From CAWGMT01 sp963823675 (GTDB taxonomy: Bacteria; Planctomycetota; Planctomycetia; Isosphaerales; Isosphaeraceae), in assembly GCA_963823675.1 (NCBI GenBank), contig CAWGMT010000020.1, positions 372,001-436,000 of the forward strand: DNA of 64,000 bases, in the 5' to 3' direction. Position 1 is the first letter of the stretch. Every line of letters starts with the position of its first letter. A program made the translations under genes and the position numbers. This document shows, one piece after another, positions 8,824 through 18,594 of the stretch. The notes beneath the pieces were generated by a model, which saw nothing but the letters and a program-made list of their open reading frames with translations, was not told where the DNA came from and ran no database searches.

Positions 8824-10897
8824 TCACTCCCTCCAGGCAAACTCGCCGGACTCTACACTCCAGTCGCCCCCGAAATATCCAGCGGCGATGAAGGCCGAGC
8901 GACCTTCACTCAAGCCCTTGGCGTCTGCGAGCAGACAGTCGGGATAGGCCACGCCGGAGGTGAAGTACGGCAGCCGGTCGGTCAAACGCAAGCCGGCGAG
9001 GCCGGTCCCTGCCACGACACCGATCGAGCTCCGGTCGCTTCCAGGCCTCGGCCGCACGAAGAGGCACGCCAGATTTTCACCCATGACGGTTCTCTGCCCG
9101 ATGCGAACACGGCCGCGCTGGACCTGCACGGGGCTTTCGCCCAAAAGCGCCGGCCAGGCTGCATTGCTTGCGGAATGACCGTAGACGATCACGTTGCGAT
9201 CGCCGTACTCGCCCACCCGCCCCGGCTCCAGAAAGACCGTATCGGAGACGACGTTGACCGAGCCATTGCCGCGATACCAGAAGGTCTCGGCATCAAATCG
9301 TGCCTTGGCAATCCCCCAGGCATTCTCCTGGGGCGTTCCCCTGGTACCGATGACGAAGAGAAACCGGTTGCGAAACGCTTCCTTGAACGGCCCCTGGCGC
9401 GAAGGAGATTTGCGACCCGGTCTGACCGACCGGCACGTTGTCGTCGGCATCACCGTGCAATACGTACACGCCGAGCCGGCTCATGTTCCTGACCAGGGCC
9501 AGAGTGTCGCTGGGAGCAGCGGCACGAGTCATCAACCGCTCCACAGGGTCTGGTGATTCTACTCGCCTCGCACCGGCGTACGACCACATGCTGATCCAGC
9601 CGGCGCTCGGTGCGATCGCCGCAAATCGGTCGGGAAAGCTTACCCCCAGGTGCCAGGTGCCGTGTCCACCCATCGAATGGCCTGTCAGATAGGTCCGAAG
9701 CGGGTCCGTGCCCAAAGCCCGCTCAGCCAGATCGAGCACTTCCATGGCGTCGAGCCGGCCCCAATCTTCCCAGTCAAACCCATACGGACGCCGATTGGTC
9801 GGTGCAACGAGGTGCAACCCTGACTTGGGCGCGTATGCCTGGGCCTGGCCGATCGCCTCGACTCCGGCGCCATGGAGCGTGAGGACCAAGCCCGGAAGGC
9901 CCGCCTTCGTATCGGCCGCGCGCCGAAGCGCGGGGACTACGGCATAGTACTGGACGCCGCCGTCGATCCCGCTTTTGAACGTCCGCTTGTGGGTCTGCTC
10001 GGGCCGGCGCGTTCGCACGGTGATCGCGCTCGTATCGAGTGTTTCCCAGGTCACGTCGCGGCCTTGGCTTCCTCGAGCCTTTTGCCGGAGTTTGAGCTCG
10101 ATCGTCCAGGCGCCTTCCTCTTGCGGAGGCGGACCTTTGAGACCAAAGCCGATCTTGCGGACCGACGTCGGAAGCAACGAAGGAACGGGCGTGTCGGTCT
10201 CGGCCCCGTTTGGCAGCCTGGCCGTGATGACGAGATCGTCCCGCCACGATTCCGTCGCGTTCACGACCACAATGGCGGCAAGCGTGTCAAACGGCTCGCT
10301 CGCGATCAGGTCGGGAGTTGTCAGGTCGGCCGGGTTGAAGAATGCCGTAGCTTTGGGAACGGTCAGCTCGGCCTTGAACCGACCGCGGCCGGTTCGGAAC
10401 AGGAACTCATTCTGGCCCTTTTTGAGCCGCACCGGAACTCGTACGATTCCGTTGGCGTACGTATCCCCCACACGAGGCTCACCGTTGACGGTGACCATCG
10501 CGTGCCCTGTGGCCTCGAGCATCATAACCGTCCTATCGGCCGATGAGACGGCGAAGGCAATGTACCCGCCACCTGGGCGCGCAAACGCACCGTCCGCGCC
10601 AGCTTTGATGGGCTCCCAGCGCGGGAACTTTCCGCCAGTTTCGGCCACGGCTTCACCCGCACGGGGCATCGTCCACTGGCCGGCGACCACGAGGGCGGTG
10701 ACAGGATCCGTCGAGATCGGCGCGCGACGATCGCGGGCCCCTAGCGACAGCGGCAGCCCCTCCCGCAGCTCGATCGCAGCCGGTGTCGTGGCCGCTGCCG
10801 GTTCGGTGCGATTGTCTCCGGCGGGCGCGACGTTACCGAACCCGCAAACCAGTACCAGCGAAATCAGCGCCAGGGCTGTCACTCGGATTGGTCTCAT
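8824..10897 (-). CDS. Exported prolyl-oligopeptidase-like (S9) hydrolase with internal deletion/frame break near 9410
   Basis: The start at 10897 has AGGAG six bases upstream and gives a signal peptide (IRVTALALISLVLVCGFG). The first ~300 residues are beta-rich, followed by an alpha/beta-hydrolase: LVLTLHGAGVE, YLTGHSMGGHGTW (nucleophile elbow GHSMG) and YVLHGDADDNVPVGQT carrying the catalytic Asp region. Directly after VPVGQT (~9421) the frame changes and the sequence resumes at QGPFKEAFRNRFLFV, the C-terminal domain of the same planctomycete family, ending at 8824. In relatives as I know them, roughly 130 residues, including the catalytic His (GxGHWW-type) region, lie between these two blocks, so this copy lacks them. 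It is either a genuine deletion (inactive enzyme) or a collapsed assembly. The flavin reductase gene lies 16 bases upstream on the same strand. Confidence 0.78.
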
Positions 10898-10913
10898 CGC
10901 AACTCCTCGTCCT

Positions 10914-11387
10914 TCACTCGCCCAGACGCCGGTAACCCCCGCCGTGGTACAAGAGGGGCTCGCCTCCTTGATCTTCGCCGGCAACGATCTCGCCCACGAA
11001 GATTTCGTGGTCGCCACCTGGTAAGATTTCGACCACCCGGCAATCGACGAACGCGAGGCAATCAGCCAGGATCGGCGCGGAGGTGACCGCGGTCGCGACG
11101 TTCAAATCCGAGAAGTCTTTCGGCCCTGGCAAGGCGAACCGGCGGGAGATCTCCTCCTGGTCGACGCGCAGGATGTTGACGGCAAAGCATCGGTTCTTTT
11201 TGAGATAGTCGAGCGTCGCGGCCCGCTTGTTGACGGCCACCAGCACCAGCGGCGGGTCGAGCGAGAGCGAGGCGACCGCGTTGGCAGTCAAGCCGTGCAC
11301 ACCAGCCTCGCCACCGGTCGTCACCACCGTGACACCCGTGGCGAACTGGCCCATGATCTTCCGCTGTTTCTTGGAATCAAACGCCAT
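10914..11387 (-). CDS. Flavin reductase (FMN-binding split barrel) family protein
   Basis: A complete 157-residue protein. The N-terminal IMGQFATGVTVVTT and GLTANAVASLSLDPPLVLVAVNK are the classic HpaC/flavin-reductase-like motifs; AVNILRVDQEEISRRFA and VDCRVVEILPGGDHEIFVGEI follow in order. It would use NAD(P)H to reduce FMN or FAD, usually for a partner monooxygenase, but no monooxygenase gene lies nearby. It ends 16 bases before the S9-like hydrolase on the same strand, so the two may be co-transcribed without an obvious shared function. Confidence 0.9.
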   Translation of the reverse strand: MAFDSKKQRKIMGQFATGVTVVTTGGEAGVHGLTANAVASLSLDPPLVLVAVNKRAATLDYLKKNRCFAVNILRVDQEEISRRFALPGPKDFSDLNVATAVTSAPILADCLAFVDCRVVEILPGGDHEIFVGEIVAGEDQGGEPLLYHGGGYRRLGE

Positions 11388-11981
11388 GAAGAAGACTCGA
11401 CTGAATTTCCGGGCGCCAGACCGTTGGGGCCCACGATTCCTTCATCGCAGGAGGCACCGCGCCCAAGCGGCTCCCGGTCGATTTTGATCTGATTTCGGCC
11501 AAATGGGATTGTGCATTCGACGCGTCATTGTACACGATCGCTGCTGGATTTGCCGTCGATTGCTGGGTGGCATTTGCGCCCACTGTATCGTCAAAATAAA
11601 AGCTGGAACCGACCGCCGACACCTTGAAGGAACCTACGTCGTTGCGGTATCGTGGACGAGAAGTCATTATCGCAAAGCCGAGACCATCCGGTCGCGGGTT
11701 TTGAGTTGTCGGACGGAGAGGGCCCGGAGCTCTCGGCTCTCTCCCCATGGGCTGGCGGATCAGACCTCAGGTCGTCCCTTGCCAACCATTTCGATCTCTG
11801 TTCGACTGGTGGAGGAACCCGCCGTCGAAGACCAGGCAACAACCCGGTCATCCTGTTTCAAGCAGTAATCTCCCATTCAAGATCCTCAAAAAGCGTGTAC
11901 GCGACCATTGTCGAGTACCGATATCGCCGACCAGAACCGCACTCGGCTCGACGCTCGTCAATGGCAAAGGCGGGTGGACCC
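11388..11981. other. Intergenic region, no supported gene
   Basis: About 590 bases between the divergent flavin reductase (-) and the small + strand gene at 11982. Open frames here are short, lack family motifs and overlap each other. I see no hairpin with a T-run and no clear repeat. Confidence 0.5.
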
Positions 11982-12359
11982 ATGAACTGGAACTGGCGTC
12001 ACGGGAAATCCGCGACCGTGGATAAGGCGATCAGCCGACCCGACCGCACCAGACTGCGGGCTCTGATCGACCAGGCAATCAGTGACAGCGTTGACGAGAG
12101 CGACGAACACGCGGGGTTGCTCAGCATGATCCGCGAGGAAGTCGCCTGCCCCTTCGCCGCGCGCGTCGCCGGCGAGGATGTGGAGTGCGTCCGATTCGAC
12201 TGGCGCCCGCGAGGCTACGGTCTGAACGCCGTCTGCAAATGCAAAGGCAATGACAAAATCGTCGTCGTCGATATCAGTAAGCTCGAATGGACTGAGCCGC
12301 GGCCGCAAGGCCACGAGTGGATCGAGGCGTATTTCGCCTGGCTTGATCTCATCGGCTGA
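11982..12359 (+). CDS. Small planctomycete protein of the 'calcium-binding' hypothetical family
   Basis: About 125 residues from ATG 11982 (ATG 11961 is an alternative). After an N-terminal helix (TRLRALIDQAISDS) the protein reads LLSMIREEVACPFAARVAGEDVECVRFDW, then a variable loop, GLNAVCKCKGNDKIVVVDIS and an end with GHEWIEAYFAWLDL. I recognise this as a widespread uncharacterised planctomycete family, often labelled calcium-binding protein: a beta-rich domain with the pattern FPxxAxVxGExVEV ... GLxAxCxxxGxxYxVxLxDL. No signal peptide is visible. Function unknown; family resemblance is from memory. Confidence 0.6.
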   Translation: MNWNWRHGKSATVDKAISRPDRTRLRALIDQAISDSVDESDEHAGLLSMIREEVACPFAARVAGEDVECVRFDWRPRGYGLNAVCKCKGNDKIVVVDISKLEWTEPRPQGHEWIEAYFAWLDLIG

Positions 12360-12520
12360 CAGAATCGGCGGCCATTCATTCGATCGCTCCCCGCAGATGT
12401 TTCCGACGATATCCGGGCGCCGGTCCGCGTCCCGTTCGACGAGTCGATTCAACGTCGCTCCGACCGGAAACCCGGTGAGACCGGATACCTGGATTTCGCC
12501 CAGCAATTCGTGCGTTCTTC

Positions 12521-14032
12521 TCAAGCCATTCGATCAGGAACCACGAACGGAGCCCGGTAAGGCCGGGTCAGAAGCTGGTTTGCTTCCGCGTCGTTTTCGA
12601 ACGACTCGGTCCTCGCGTCGAAGGTCAGCTCGCGGCCTAGCTGGTAATTCAGTCGATCGAGCGCCAAACCGTTTTCCTTGAGGTGCTCTTCCATGCGCGC
12701 CAATGTCTCGTAGGCTTCCTTATCGTCGCCGAAGGCATGGGACTCTTTGCTGAAGGGCACCTCCTGGCCCAGCCGTAGGGAAACGTTGGCCAGGTGGCAG
12801 AGTGCCGCCGAGTAGTGCCCGTCCAGGATATCAGCGTTGAGGTCTTCGACCTTGCGGCTGCGCACTGCCGCGATGAAGTTGCCGAAGTGGCCTCTGCCAG
12901 GCCCCCGGGCACCATCGGCCTTCACGATGCCCGTCAGTGGCACCGGCCTGGTGGCTCCCCTGGGATAGAACTTGCCATCGACAATCATCCCTGCTTCGAG
13001 ATGAGCGATGTTGCCGACCTTCTGACCGTGAAACGCGCTGGAATTCAGCCCGCGGACCTCGAAAATGAGCTGGGTGTCGCCATAATCCATGACCGTGATC
13101 TGCGTATTGGCCGTCTGGCCCTGGTCGCGGTAGCCAAACCGCCCGCCCAGGCTGCGCACGGTCCTGGGATAGGTCGCACTTCCGCCATGCGCGCCAGGGA
13201 TCATCCAGCGCGCGATGTCCATCTGATGAACGCCCTGGTTGCCAATGTCGCCGTTGCCGAAATCCCAGAACCAGTGCCAGTTGTAATGAACCAGGTTCGC
13301 GTGATACGACTGACTGGGCGCCGGCCCAAGCCAGATGTCGAAATCGACCTCCGCCGGCGGTGTCGTCGTGGGTTTGACCCCGATGCTGGCGCGCCGCTTG
13401 TAGCACAATCCACGCGAAACCAGCAGCTTGCCGAGCTTGCGCGACTGGATCGCCGCTACGGCCAGAGCCCAATCGCGACTCGAGCGGCTCTGGGTTCCAT
13501 GCTGGACGATCCGGTTATATCGCCGCGCAGCCTCGACGGCGATCCGCCCCTCGTGCACGTTATGGCTGCACGGCTTCTCGACGTACACATCCTTACCAGC
13601 CTGACAGCCCCAGATCGTGATCAAAGCATGCCAGTGATTGGGCGTCGCGACCGACACGGCGTCGACCGATTTGTCGTCCAACGCGCGGCGGATGTCTTGC
13701 ACGGTGCGGACTTCCCGGACCTGGGTGGACGAGTGGCCTTCCTTCTGCTCGACCTGACGGCAGCACACCTCGATCTGATCGAGCCGTTTCTGATAGGTCC
13801 GCGTGTCCGGATCGATCAGATAAGCAATCGCGACGCCCGGCATCTTGGCGAATTCACCCACATGCGATTCTCCGCGGCCGTTGAGGCCGGCTACCGCGAT
13901 GCGGATTGTCTCGTTGGCCCCAAGCACACGTCCGGAAGACTTGGTCCCGCCGATGGCGAAACCTGCCCCCACCCCGGCAACACTCAGAGAACGGCCCATG
14001 AACTGGCGACGGCTCAGGCGCGACTTCGACAT
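12521..14032 (-). CDS. Gfo/Idh/MocA family oxidoreductase, Tat-exported
   Basis: The start at 14032 follows GGAGGAG at a spacing of seven. The 503-residue protein opens with a Tat signal (SRLSRRQFMGRSLSVAGVGAG) and has the Rossmann motif IRIAVAGLNGRGESHVG, TPNHWHAL and the hallmark YVEKPCSHN. Later motifs HYNWHWFWDFGNGDIGNQGVHQMDIARW and FIAAVRSRKVEDLNADI match the planctomycete exported subgroup, which is often found near sulfatases and glycoside enzymes. It lies 127 bases after the sialate O-acetylesterase on the same strand and may belong to the same transcription unit. Substrate unknown. Confidence 0.9.
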   Translation of the reverse strand: MSKSRLSRRQFMGRSLSVAGVGAGFAIGGTKSSGRVLGANETIRIAVAGLNGRGESHVGEFAKMPGVAIAYLIDPDTRTYQKRLDQIEVCCRQVEQKEGHSSTQVREVRTVQDIRRALDDKSVDAVSVATPNHWHALITIWGCQAGKDVYVEKPCSHNVHEGRIAVEAARRYNRIVQHGTQSRSSRDWALAVAAIQSRKLGKLLVSRGLCYKRRASIGVKPTTTPPAEVDFDIWLGPAPSQSYHANLVHYNWHWFWDFGNGDIGNQGVHQMDIARWMIPGAHGGSATYPRTVRSLGGRFGYRDQGQTANTQITVMDYGDTQLIFEVRGLNSSAFHGQKVGNIAHLEAGMIVDGKFYPRGATRPVPLTGIVKADGARGPGRGHFGNFIAAVRSRKVEDLNADILDGHYSAALCHLANVSLRLGQEVPFSKESHAFGDDKEAYETLARMEEHLKENGLALDRLNYQLGRELTFDARTESFENDAEANQLLTRPYRAPFVVPDRMA

Positions 14033-14158
14033 CGCTGGCTCCTCCACAAGAAAGCCCGATCCCGATCATCAATCAACGAGATATCTCAAACGAAGGTTTA
14101 ACAACCGTCCATTATGCACCGAGGCCCGTTCAATTCCCAGAACGTTCTGCCGTTGTGT

Positions 14159-15706
14159 TTAGTTGTTATGCACCGTCACCCCCGGCCAGTCGTCGGTGCG
14201 GAAGGGCGTCAGCGGCAGCCCGACTTCGCTATAAACATTGCAGACCGGATTGTCGGCCCAGGCATAACGGACGGCGACCGGCTCGGAAACTTGGTCGGAC
14301 CAGACTTCGATCTTGCCGGGCGGGGTGATTCGCGCCTTGGCCCAGACGAATTTGCGGTCGCTGCCAGCAATGGCAAATCCGCGCGGCTCGGCAACGTCGA
14401 AGGGCCTCAATCCTCCTCCGGCATACTCAAACTCAAGTATGATCTTGTTTCCACTCTTTTCCATCGCCTTGTACGTCGGGCTTTGACAGGCGAGCGCCTT
14501 GCCGTAGGTGTGCGCAAGCGCCCACCGCGCCAGCCGCGCCGCCACGCCTTGCTTGTTCTTGGGATGGATGTCCTTGCCCTCGCCGAGATCGATGATCACA
14601 GCCTGGCCCGTGTTCGGCAGCCGGCTCATGGTCATTGTCTGGGCCTCGCGCAGCTCGGCCCAGGCACTTTCTTTCGGTTCCGATGGCTCGGCCAGAAAAT
14701 CGGCGAGCTGTACCCAGTAGAACGGGAAATCCCCTTCGCCCCATTCCTCGCGCCAGCTCTTGATCATCAGGGGAAAGAGATCGCGGTACTGGTAGGCCCG
14801 GCCGGCGTTGGATTCGCCTTGATACCAGATGACGCCCCGGATCCCATAGCCGATCGTCGGCTTGAGAACTCCGTTGTAGATGTTGCCGGGCCGCGCGTTT
14901 CCCCTCAATTGCTCCTTGGGGTCCGTCCAGGGAGGTGGTGGCTGCTTGCCTTCTGACCTGGCTTTCTTGACGGCGGCATCCCACTCGGCCTTGGCAGTCG
15001 GGAAGTTTTTCTCGGTCTGTTCCCAGCGCGTGATGAGGGGGGCATATTTCGGGTCGGCCGCTAGAAGGTCGCGGCGAATCCAGGCCTCGCAGGCCGAGCC
15101 GCCCCAGGAGTCGTTGATCAGGCCGATCGGCACCTCCAGGATCTGATGCAATTCCCGACCGAAGAAGTAGCCAACCGCCGAGAAACCGCCCACTGTATCC
15201 GGCCGGCAAGTCCGCCACTGGCCCCGAAAATCCTTCTGCGGCTCCTGGGTCCCGACCTGAGGCACCGAGATCAACCGGATGCGCGGGTATTTGGCCGACG
15301 CGATTTCAAGGTCGGCGTCGTTGCTCGAGCCGACGGACATCTGCATGTTCGACTGTCCCGAGCAGATCCAGACCTCTCCCACCAGCACGTCTTCGAGCGT
15401 GATCGTGTTCTTGCCCTTGATTGATATCGTAAAGGGCCCGCCAGCCGGCATGGGGTCGAGCACCACCTGCCACGAGCCATCGGCGCCGGCCTTGGTGCTT
15501 TTGGTCTGACCCTCAAGCGCGACCGTGACCTCTTCACCTGGCTCGGCCCACCCCCACACGCGATCTTTCTGATCGCGCTGCAAGACCATGTGGGGCCCGA
15601 AAATCGCCGGCACCTTCACATCGGCCCTGACCCTGGAAGGCTGCCCGATCAAAAGGGCCATCACGGCCGACAAGCCTAAACGACGCATCAAGCAGTCAGT
15701 ATTCAC
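14159..15706 (-). CDS. Sialate O-acetylesterase (SASA family)
   Basis: The GTG at 15706 is chosen because AAGGAG lies seven bases upstream and a signal peptide follows (LGLSAVMALLIGQPSRVRA). The 515-residue protein begins with a beta domain (PAIFGPHMVLQRDQKDRVWGWAEPG) and then the SGNH-hydrolase core: VWICSGQSNMQMSVG with catalytic Ser, LINDSWGGSACEAWI, and GVIWYQGESNAGRAYQYR with the conserved Gln/Glu block. The C-terminal catalytic pair region reads VIIDLGEGKDIHPKNKQGVAARLARWAL (Asp and His). It removes O-acetyl groups from sialic acid or other acylated glycans in the periplasm or outside the cell. It starts 10 bases after the PDZ-hydrolase-DUF1080 gene and is probably in an operon with it. 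Confidence 0.93.
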   Translation of the reverse strand: MNTDCLMRRLGLSAVMALLIGQPSRVRADVKVPAIFGPHMVLQRDQKDRVWGWAEPGEEVTVALEGQTKSTKAGADGSWQVVLDPMPAGGPFTISIKGKNTITLEDVLVGEVWICSGQSNMQMSVGSSNDADLEIASAKYPRIRLISVPQVGTQEPQKDFRGQWRTCRPDTVGGFSAVGYFFGRELHQILEVPIGLINDSWGGSACEAWIRRDLLAADPKYAPLITRWEQTEKNFPTAKAEWDAAVKKARSEGKQPPPPWTDPKEQLRGNARPGNIYNGVLKPTIGYGIRGVIWYQGESNAGRAYQYRDLFPLMIKSWREEWGEGDFPFYWVQLADFLAEPSEPKESAWAELREAQTMTMSRLPNTGQAVIIDLGEGKDIHPKNKQGVAARLARWALAHTYGKALACQSPTYKAMEKSGNKIILEFEYAGGGLRPFDVAEPRGFAIAGSDRKFVWAKARITPPGKIEVWSDQVSEPVAVRYAWADNPVCNVYSEVGLPLTPFRTDDWPGVTVHNN

Positions 15707-15716
15707 GTGTTGCTCC

Positions 15717-17722
15717 TTATTTGAGTGTCTTGACCTTCACGTTGCGAAACTCGATGCGCCAGCCTTCGGCCTCGAGGCCGACGTATCCCCGGGGAACCTC
15801 ACATTCATGCCATTGGGTGGTCACGGCGCCATTGACCCACAGTGTCATCTCCTTGCCGCGACACGTAATTTCGAAGGTGTTCCACTCGCCGGCCGGTTTG
15901 ACCCGTGATGCTCGACCTCGTTCGGATAGGTTGACCCGCTTGACCACATCGCCGACTTTCGTGTTGCCGAATATGTACCCCCCTGAACCGTCGCCGGTCT
16001 GGGCCTGATGCCAGATGCTGGCATCGGCTGAGTTCGCGCGTAAACTCCCGAGTTGTAGCCTTTCTTACCGGGAACCGGTGTGAACCGCCACTCGACGTGG
16101 AAGATCAAGTCACCGAGTTCGCGGTCCCAGCGCAGCCATTCATGACCGCCGTTGCCTTCGCAGATGAGATAGCCGGTCGCCGCGTCGAACGACCATTGCG
16201 ACTGAGGATTAAGCTTGGCTGCGGCGGGAAGCGGACCGCGCACCCAGCCTTCGAGCTTGGAGCCGGCTTGAGCCAGAAGGTCGGTCCAACCTTGCGGGTC
16301 GCGCTCGAGAGCGGATCTTGCGGCATCATCAAGTGTCGGCGCTGCCAGGAAGGTCGAGCCTGATTTCTCAACCCAGTTCCGGCACACTTCAATGATCGCC
16401 GGATTAAACTCGCCCGGTTGCCGTGACTGACCGCGCTCGAAACTCGCGCGCCGGGAAGCGGCGCGGTTGAACCCGTGATCGATTCCATTCATGGCAAGGA
16501 ACGTACCCTGGCCGGGATGATCGCGATTGACGATCCGCGCGATCAAGGCATGGTCATCCTCGTTGGACAAAAAATCCGCCTTGCCCCAAATTGCCAGTGC
16601 GTGTCCCTCGTACGACTCCCATGCTGCTCCCAGGTTCTTGTCGGCAAGCTGGCGGAAGAAAGTTAGGCTGCGATCAACGAAGTAACGATCGTCGGTGACC
16701 GTCTGGTCGATCAGCTCGCGAAGCCGGGGATACTTCGCGGCGATCTCCCTGGGAGCCATTTTCTCGCCGTAGAGATAATTCAACAGGGCTGCTGCGTTCC
16801 GCAGCGTACTGTCGATCATGGAAGGGTCGTTGTCCGCGAGCTCCATTTGGCGGCGCGAGTTTTCCAGCATGTACTCGGTCCAGGTCCGCGCGATGGTGCC
16901 GTAGACGACGATGCCTCGGACTGGTAATTCGGCGGCCAAGAGCGGTGCCATCGCGCCGCCCATGCTGTGGCCGAAGATGAAGACGCGGTTCGGATCGACG
17001 TCGGCGCGCGCCTTGAGCATGCGAAGGGCCTGGCGGTAGCCGTCGAGCTCGGTGTCGAAGTCAACGTCGCGGCCCGGACCGCCCTCGCTGTCCCCGCAAC
17101 CTGGTTTGTCCACTCGCAGAGTGACGAAGCCATGGCGGGTAAAATCGTCAACGATCATCCGGTAGGGCCCGAGCGGGCCGACCGGATTATCGACCGAGGC
17201 CAGGCCGACCCCCTGGATCAAGAACAGCGCGGGACGCTTGCCCTCGGCTCGTGGACGGGTGACGATCGTCCGCAGACGGTTCCCACGGCTCTGCACCGAG
17301 CCATAAAGGACCTCGTAGGCGTCGCTCTTCTCGAGCGGGCGCCCTTTGAGCATTACCGTGCTCTTCTCTTCTGCATCGCCGCGGCGAAACTCGATCGCAA
17401 CCGATGTTCCTGCCTTGAGGCCGGCAATTGTGCGGATGAATTCCCCGGTCCCTGGGATCTTCGTTCCGTCAACGGCGAGCAGGACATCTCCGGCTTTGAA
17501 GCCAGCCTCGGCTGCCGTCGAGCCGGCAATGATCTCTTCAACGGTGATTCCAACTCCTGCCTCGAGTTTGAGATTCTCTCGGGCCTCGTCCGAAACCGAG
17601 CCGACTTTGGCACCAAAAAATGCGCCTCGCTTCAGGTCAACGCCGGCATCGCCCCGAACATCCGGGGCCCAGGCGGCTGAAAAAGCCGCCGTCACGGTAG
17701 AGATCAAGAGCCAGTTTAGCAC
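15717..17722 (-). CDS. PDZ - alpha/beta hydrolase - DUF1080 fusion, frameshift near 16035
   Basis: The start is a GTG at 17722 with AGGAGG eight bases upstream (17731-17736); an ATG further upstream has no such support. After a signal peptide comes a PDZ domain (GVGITVEEIIAGSTAAEAGFKAGDVLLAVDG), then an alpha/beta-hydrolase with RPALFLIQGVGLAS, KPGCGDSEGG and nucleophile elbow VFIFGHSMGGAMAP, and a C-terminal DUF1080 (3-keto-disaccharide hydrolase/concanavalin-like) domain (LEGWVRGPL, LICEGNGGHEWLRWDRELGDLIFHVEWRF). In TACGCGCGAAC near 16035 one base seems missing; the next frame continues NSADASIWHQAQTGDG and ends at EFRNVKVKTLK. About 668 residues in all. Likely a secreted glycoside or ester hydrolase, co-transcribed with the sialate esterase. 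Confidence 0.85.
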
Positions 17723-17730
17723 GATGAAAT

Positions 17731-17736
17731 CCTCCT
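17731..17736 (-). promoter_or_regulatory. Ribosome binding site supporting a GTG start
   Basis: On the - strand AGGAGG is followed by eight bases and GTG at 17722. This decides the start of the PDZ-hydrolase-DUF1080 gene and places its signal peptide at the N-terminus. Confidence 0.7.
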
Positions 17737-17953
17737 GTCGGGCTCGATGGTCCAAGTGCCGCCGAAAACGAAACCTGTCTGATTGATTTGAGCAAGTTGA
17801 CGGCCAGTTCGCCACCGTGTTGATTAATCGTGCGGGTGACGCCAAGTTGCCGCCTTCGCGCAGAGCGACTATCTTCAAGGACGAGGTAGATCTCCACTAC
17901 GCCGTCAGTTCCAGAGTGATATCCCTCGCCCCCCATTAACTCGCGGAGATCGC

Positions 17954-18565
17954 ATGAAACGCCCCCGAATCACGATCGCCCATATCATTCTCGTCGTGCT
18001 GGTCATCGCGATCGGGCTGGCCGCGATCCGCAGCGGCTCCGCGGCTTGGGCCGGGGCGATGTTCTCGATCACGTTCTTCGCGATGATTTCTTCGCTGCTC
18101 GGCGCCGCCTTGGGGCGAGGCATGCGGCGGATCTACTGGTCGGGCTTCGGCGTCCTCGGCTGGAGCTACCTGCTCCTGATATACGTGCCGTGGCTGGACA
18201 GGATGGTCGGGCGCTTTCTGCTGGCCCCGAACCTGTTCGCTTATCTCGAAGAAGTCCTTCACTCTGACTCTCAGGGCGGAGGCGGCTTGCAAAGCTTACC
18301 GTTGGGGATACTCGCGGCGACGGTGACCGGCGGTGGATTCGGTGGAGGACCCAGCGGCTGGGCGGGTGTCGAGAATCTTTCAGACTTCGTCCGGATCGGC
18401 CTGGCGATGGAGGCGCTGCTCTGGGCGTTTCTCGGCGGCTGGGCGGCATGCTACTTCGCGTCGGGACGTGACGAAGGGAGTAATCACCATGCCGCCGGAA
18501 CTGCGGGAGCACCGGAGGCCGAGGGAGAGGGCCACGCGAATGAGGCTACGTCGCGCGGTAGATGA
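17954..18565 (+). CDS. Small multi-spanning membrane protein, function unknown
   Basis: A 203-residue protein with a GGAG-type site just before ATG 17954. It has four hydrophobic segments: residues 9-26 (AHIILVVLVIAIGLAAI), 32-52, 60-80 (GFGVLGWSYLLLIYVPWL) and a last one near 150-170 (ALLWAFLGGWAACYFAS). The C-terminal 30 residues are polar and low-complexity. I recognise the general type (planctomycete inner membrane proteins beginning with KRPRITIAHIILVV), but no function is known. Its stop overlaps an ATG at 18562, so it may be translationally linked to the ceramidase-like gene downstream. Confidence 0.7.
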   Translation: MKRPRITIAHIILVVLVIAIGLAAIRSGSAAWAGAMFSITFFAMISSLLGAALGRGMRRIYWSGFGVLGWSYLLLIYVPWLDRMVGRFLLAPNLFAYLEEVLHSDSQGGGGLQSLPLGILAATVTGGGFGGGPSGWAGVENLSDFVRIGLAMEALLWAFLGGWAACYFASGRDEGSNHHAAGTAGAPEAEGEGHANEATSRGR

Positions 18566-18594
18566 AGAACCGGTCCCTTGTACCCGAGGTGGTC

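Noticed and set aside
8800..8825. tRNA T-arm-like string (GGTTCGATCC on the - strand)
   Set aside because: No anticodon or acceptor stem can be folded around it; it lies at the ends of two convergent genes.
8707..9492. 261-codon + strand frame
   Set aside because: It overlaps the end of the sugar dehydrogenase and lies antisense to the peptidase C-terminal domain; no family motifs.
12794..14101. 435-codon open frame on the + strand
   Set aside because: It is antisense to the Gfo/Idh/MocA gene, whose family motifs are clear; GC-rich DNA often leaves the opposite strand open.
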